Under the pieces are notes generated by a model that searched no databases, was not told the DNA's origin, and saw nothing but the letters and a program-made list of their open reading frames with translations. The translations under genes and the position numbers were made by a program. 6,131 bases of DNA from Thermoflexales bacterium. Lineage in GTDB: Bacteria > Chloroflexota > Anaerolineae > S140-20. The first letter of the stretch is position 1, and every line of letters begins with the position of its first letter. Location: contig WFUY01000193.1 in assembly GCA_015484715.1 (NCBI GenBank), forward strand, positions 1-6,131. The letters are read 5' to 3'. Shown here piece after piece: positions 4,342-6,131 of this stretch.

Positions 4342-5778
4342 TCACACCTCCTCTGCTTCTCCGACCACGTGGACCTTGAGCATATTTGTCTTCCCCCGCC
4401 CGCCGAAGGGGATGCCGGCGGTGATGACTACCGTATCCCCCCGGGCCACGAGCCCGGCCTGAGAGGCAGCCCGGATGGTCAGGGAGAGCATCTCGTCGGT
4501 GCTTCGGTAGTCGGGCACGCGCAGAGGGACCACCCCCCAGACGAGGGCGAGCCGACGCTGGGTGACGGGGCTGGGCGTGGCAGCGATGATGGGCAGACAG
4601 GGGCGATGGCGGGCCACCATCCGGGCGGTGGTCCCCGAGATGGTCGAGGTGATGATGGCCTGAGCTCCTACCTCGACGGCCAACTCCACCGTGGCTCGGC
4701 TGATGGCGTCGGTGACACGGGTGACGGCCTCCTGGCCGGGTTCATCGGGCCGTGGCTGGCGCATCTGCTGGCGGGGTAGGTGTGCTTCGGCGTTGGCAGC
4801 AATGCGGGCCATCGTGCGCGTCGCCTCCAACGGATACTCCCCCACCGCTGTCTCCCCGGAGAGCATCACTGCGTCGGTCCCGTCCAGGATGGCGTTGGCC
4901 ACGTCGGACGCCTCGGCACGGGTGGGCCGGGGGCTGTGGATCATAGACTGAAGCATCTGGGTGGCGGTGATGACCGGCTTGCCCACCTGGTTGGCCAGGC
5001 GGATGATCGCCTTCTGGTAGAAGGGCACCTCCTCGGCCGGCGCTTCCACACCCAGGTCGCCCCGGGCCACCATCACCCCATCGGCCACGGCAACGATCTC
5101 GTGGATGGCCTCCAGTGCCTCCGGCTTCTCGATCTTGGCGATGATGGCGATCTCTGCCTCCGCCTGCTCCAGCAAACGACGTAGCTCCAGGACATCCTCC
5201 GGTCGGCGCACGAAGGAGAGGGCGATGTAGTCCACCCCCTCCCGGACGGCCAGTTGCACGTCCCGCCGGTCCTTCTCGGTAAGGGCGGAGAAGCGGAGAG
5301 AGGCTCCCGGCACGTTCACCCCCTTGTGGGAAGTGAGCATCCCACCCACGACTACCCGGCAGCGGAGGGCGCCGGATGTCTTGTCGGTGACGATCAGTTC
5401 CATCTGCCCATCGTCCAGGAGCACCGTCTGGCCGGGTTCCAGGTCGCGGATCAGTTCAGGATGGGGCAAGGGGATCTCATCGGGGGTACCGGGGGAGGGC
5501 GTCAGGACCACCTCCTGGCCCTCCCGGAGCCGTATGCCCTCAGGGGGCAGAGCACCCACCCGCAGCTTCGGCCCCTGCAGGTCGGCCATCACGGCGACCA
5601 GCCGTCCCTCTTCAGCGGCCAGGCGGCGGATGGCCCGGATGGTGCTGGTGTGGGTCTCGGGGTCGCCGTGGGAGAAGTTGATGCGGGCCACGTCCATTCC
5701 GGCCTGGATCAGGCCCCGTAGCCCCTCCTCGTGGGCCGTGGCCGGCCCGATGGTGCAGACGATCTTGGTCTGGGGCAT
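4342..5778 (-). CDS. pyk: Pyruvate kinase
   Basis: This 478-residue pyruvate kinase, EC 2.7.1.40, converts phosphoenolpyruvate and ADP to pyruvate and ATP at the end of glycolysis. Motifs in order are KIVCTIGPAT (5-14); MDVARINFSHG (28-38) with Arg32, Asn34 and Ser36; ADLQGPKLRVG (65-75); the B domain (about 76-160); ALSFVRRPEDV (186-196); IIAKIEKPE with catalytic Lys215 and metal ligand Glu217; VARGDLGVE with Asp241; and TATQMLQSMIHSPRPTRAEASDVANAI (271-297). The allosteric C-domain runs from about 350 to 478. Lys71 occupies the position of Glu in GPEIRT of potassium-dependent enzymes. The ATG at 5778 is chosen over an ATG at 5850 because it begins at the family N-terminus (MPQTKIVCTIGP), has AAGGA 6 nt upstream, and avoids overlapping GT9. 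There is no C-terminal PEP-utiliser extension as in Bacillus enzymes. Confidence 0.97.
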   Translation of the reverse strand: MPQTKIVCTIGPATAHEEGLRGLIQAGMDVARINFSHGDPETHTSTIRAIRRLAAEEGRLVAVMADLQGPKLRVGALPPEGIRLREGQEVVLTPSPGTPDEIPLPHPELIRDLEPGQTVLLDDGQMELIVTDKTSGALRCRVVVGGMLTSHKGVNVPGASLRFSALTEKDRRDVQLAVREGVDYIALSFVRRPEDVLELRRLLEQAEAEIAIIAKIEKPEALEAIHEIVAVADGVMVARGDLGVEAPAEEVPFYQKAIIRLANQVGKPVITATQMLQSMIHSPRPTRAEASDVANAILDGTDAVMLSGETAVGEYPLEATRTMARIAANAEAHLPRQQMRQPRPDEPGQEAVTRVTDAISRATVELAVEVGAQAIITSTISGTTARMVARHRPCLPIIAATPSPVTQRRLALVWGVVPLRVPDYRSTDEMLSLTIRAASQAGLVARGDTVVITAGIPFGGRGKTNMLKVHVVGEAEEV

Positions 5779-5789
5779 ATCCTTTCCTT

Positions 5790-6131
5790 TCACCGCAGCA
5801 ACTCGCGGGCAGTGCTCAACACCGCTTCCGGCCCGATCTCGCGCAGGCACGGGTGGTGGTCCACCGCCTCTGGTGGGTAGTCCAGCCGGTTGCAGGGAAC
5901 GCAGGGCCAGGCCGAGACCAGGGCCCGATGGCGGTCGGGAGGCCCCCAGGGGCCAAAGGTCGCCACGTCCACCGGTCCGTAGAGGTGCAGGGTGGGCGTG
6001 CCCACGGCGACGGCCAGGTGCAGCGGCCCACTGTCCGATCCCAGCACCAGCCGGCAGCGGGCGAAGAGGGCGGCCAACTGCCCCAGCGTCGTCTCCCCCG
6101 CCAACGCGGCCGGCCGGCTCTGGGCCTGAGC
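5790..6131 (-). CDS. Glycosyltransferase family 9 (heptosyltransferase-like), C-terminal part (5' end outside window)
   Basis: This is the last 113 residues of a GT9 family glycosyltransferase; the reading frame stays open to the right edge. The diagnostic run is GETTLGQLAALFARCRLVLG followed by SDSGPLHLAVAVGTPTLHLYGP and then FGPWGP, matching the C-terminal nucleotide-sugar (ADP-heptose type) binding half of WaaC/WaaF/RfaF relatives. A Cys-rich stretch CVPCNRL with a further Cys in HHPCL is also common in the family. GT9 enzymes add heptose or other sugars to lipid- or peptidoglycan-linked glycans at the inner face of the cytoplasmic membrane. In an organism that may lack LPS the acceptor and sugar cannot be named. 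The TGA stop at 5792-5790 lies 11 bp before the pyruvate kinase start, whose ribosome site begins directly after this stop, so the two genes share a transcript. Confidence 0.92.
   Translation of the reverse strand, partial: AQAQSRPAALAGETTLGQLAALFARCRLVLGSDSGPLHLAVAVGTPTLHLYGPVDVATFGPWGPPDRHRALVSAWPCVPCNRLDYPPEAVDHHPCLREIGPEAVLSTARELLR

Noticed and set aside
3425..4345. A 306-codon minus-strand frame overlapping IPK in another register, starting at GTG 4345
   Set aside because: It has a closer spacing to the ribosome site than the IPK start, but its product is Pro/Arg/Gly-rich low-complexity sequence without motifs. The IPK frame carries all conserved residues.

Overview
The window reads as GC-rich bacterial chromosome, most likely from a Chloroflexota lineage (Anaerolineae, Thermoflexia or Roseiflexus-like). 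The main clue is an isopentenyl phosphate kinase, an enzyme mostly of archaea and plants that among bacteria is best known from Chloroflexota. The GC-rich codon use, the Thermus-type MalQ and the degenerate heptanucleotide repeats between genes fit this, but no rRNA or other phylogenetic marker is present, so the placement is inference.

Layout from left to right. The 3' end of a small-subfamily 23S rRNA pseudouridine synthase (RluE-like) runs rightward off the left edge and stops at 230. Everything else is on the minus strand. A four-helix MscS-type mechanosensitive channel (235-1347) converges on it with a 4-bp gap and is translationally coupled (ATGA overlap) to an upstream small DUF433 gene (1344-1583). 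Next comes a 165-bp palindromic segment (1651-1815) with 13-bp perfect inverted ends and three internal hairpins. It overlaps the 3' end of malQ (4-alpha-glucanotransferase, 1769-3325). The 215-bp gap between malQ and the next gene holds 7-bp tandem repeats split by a second MITE-like palindromic segment (about 3373-3493). The right half is a compact minus-strand operon transcribed toward lower coordinates: a GT9 glycosyltransferase (truncated at the right edge), pyruvate kinase, then isopentenyl phosphate kinase (IPK), with gaps of 11 and 6 bp.

How the genes work together. Pyruvate kinase makes ATP and pyruvate at the end of glycolysis. IPK uses ATP to make isopentenyl diphosphate, the precursor of quinones, carotenoids and the polyprenyl carriers of cell-envelope glycans. 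The GT9 enzyme probably builds envelope glycans. malQ acts on glycogen and maltodextrins and feeds glycolysis. The DUF433-mscS pair is a separate unit concerned with membrane tension or osmotic protection.

No wholly new system is evident. The most distinctive items are the bacterial IPK in an operon with pyruvate kinase, the two MITE-like palindromic elements (one apparently supplying the last codons of malQ), and the coupling of an orphan DUF433 protein to a mechanosensitive channel.
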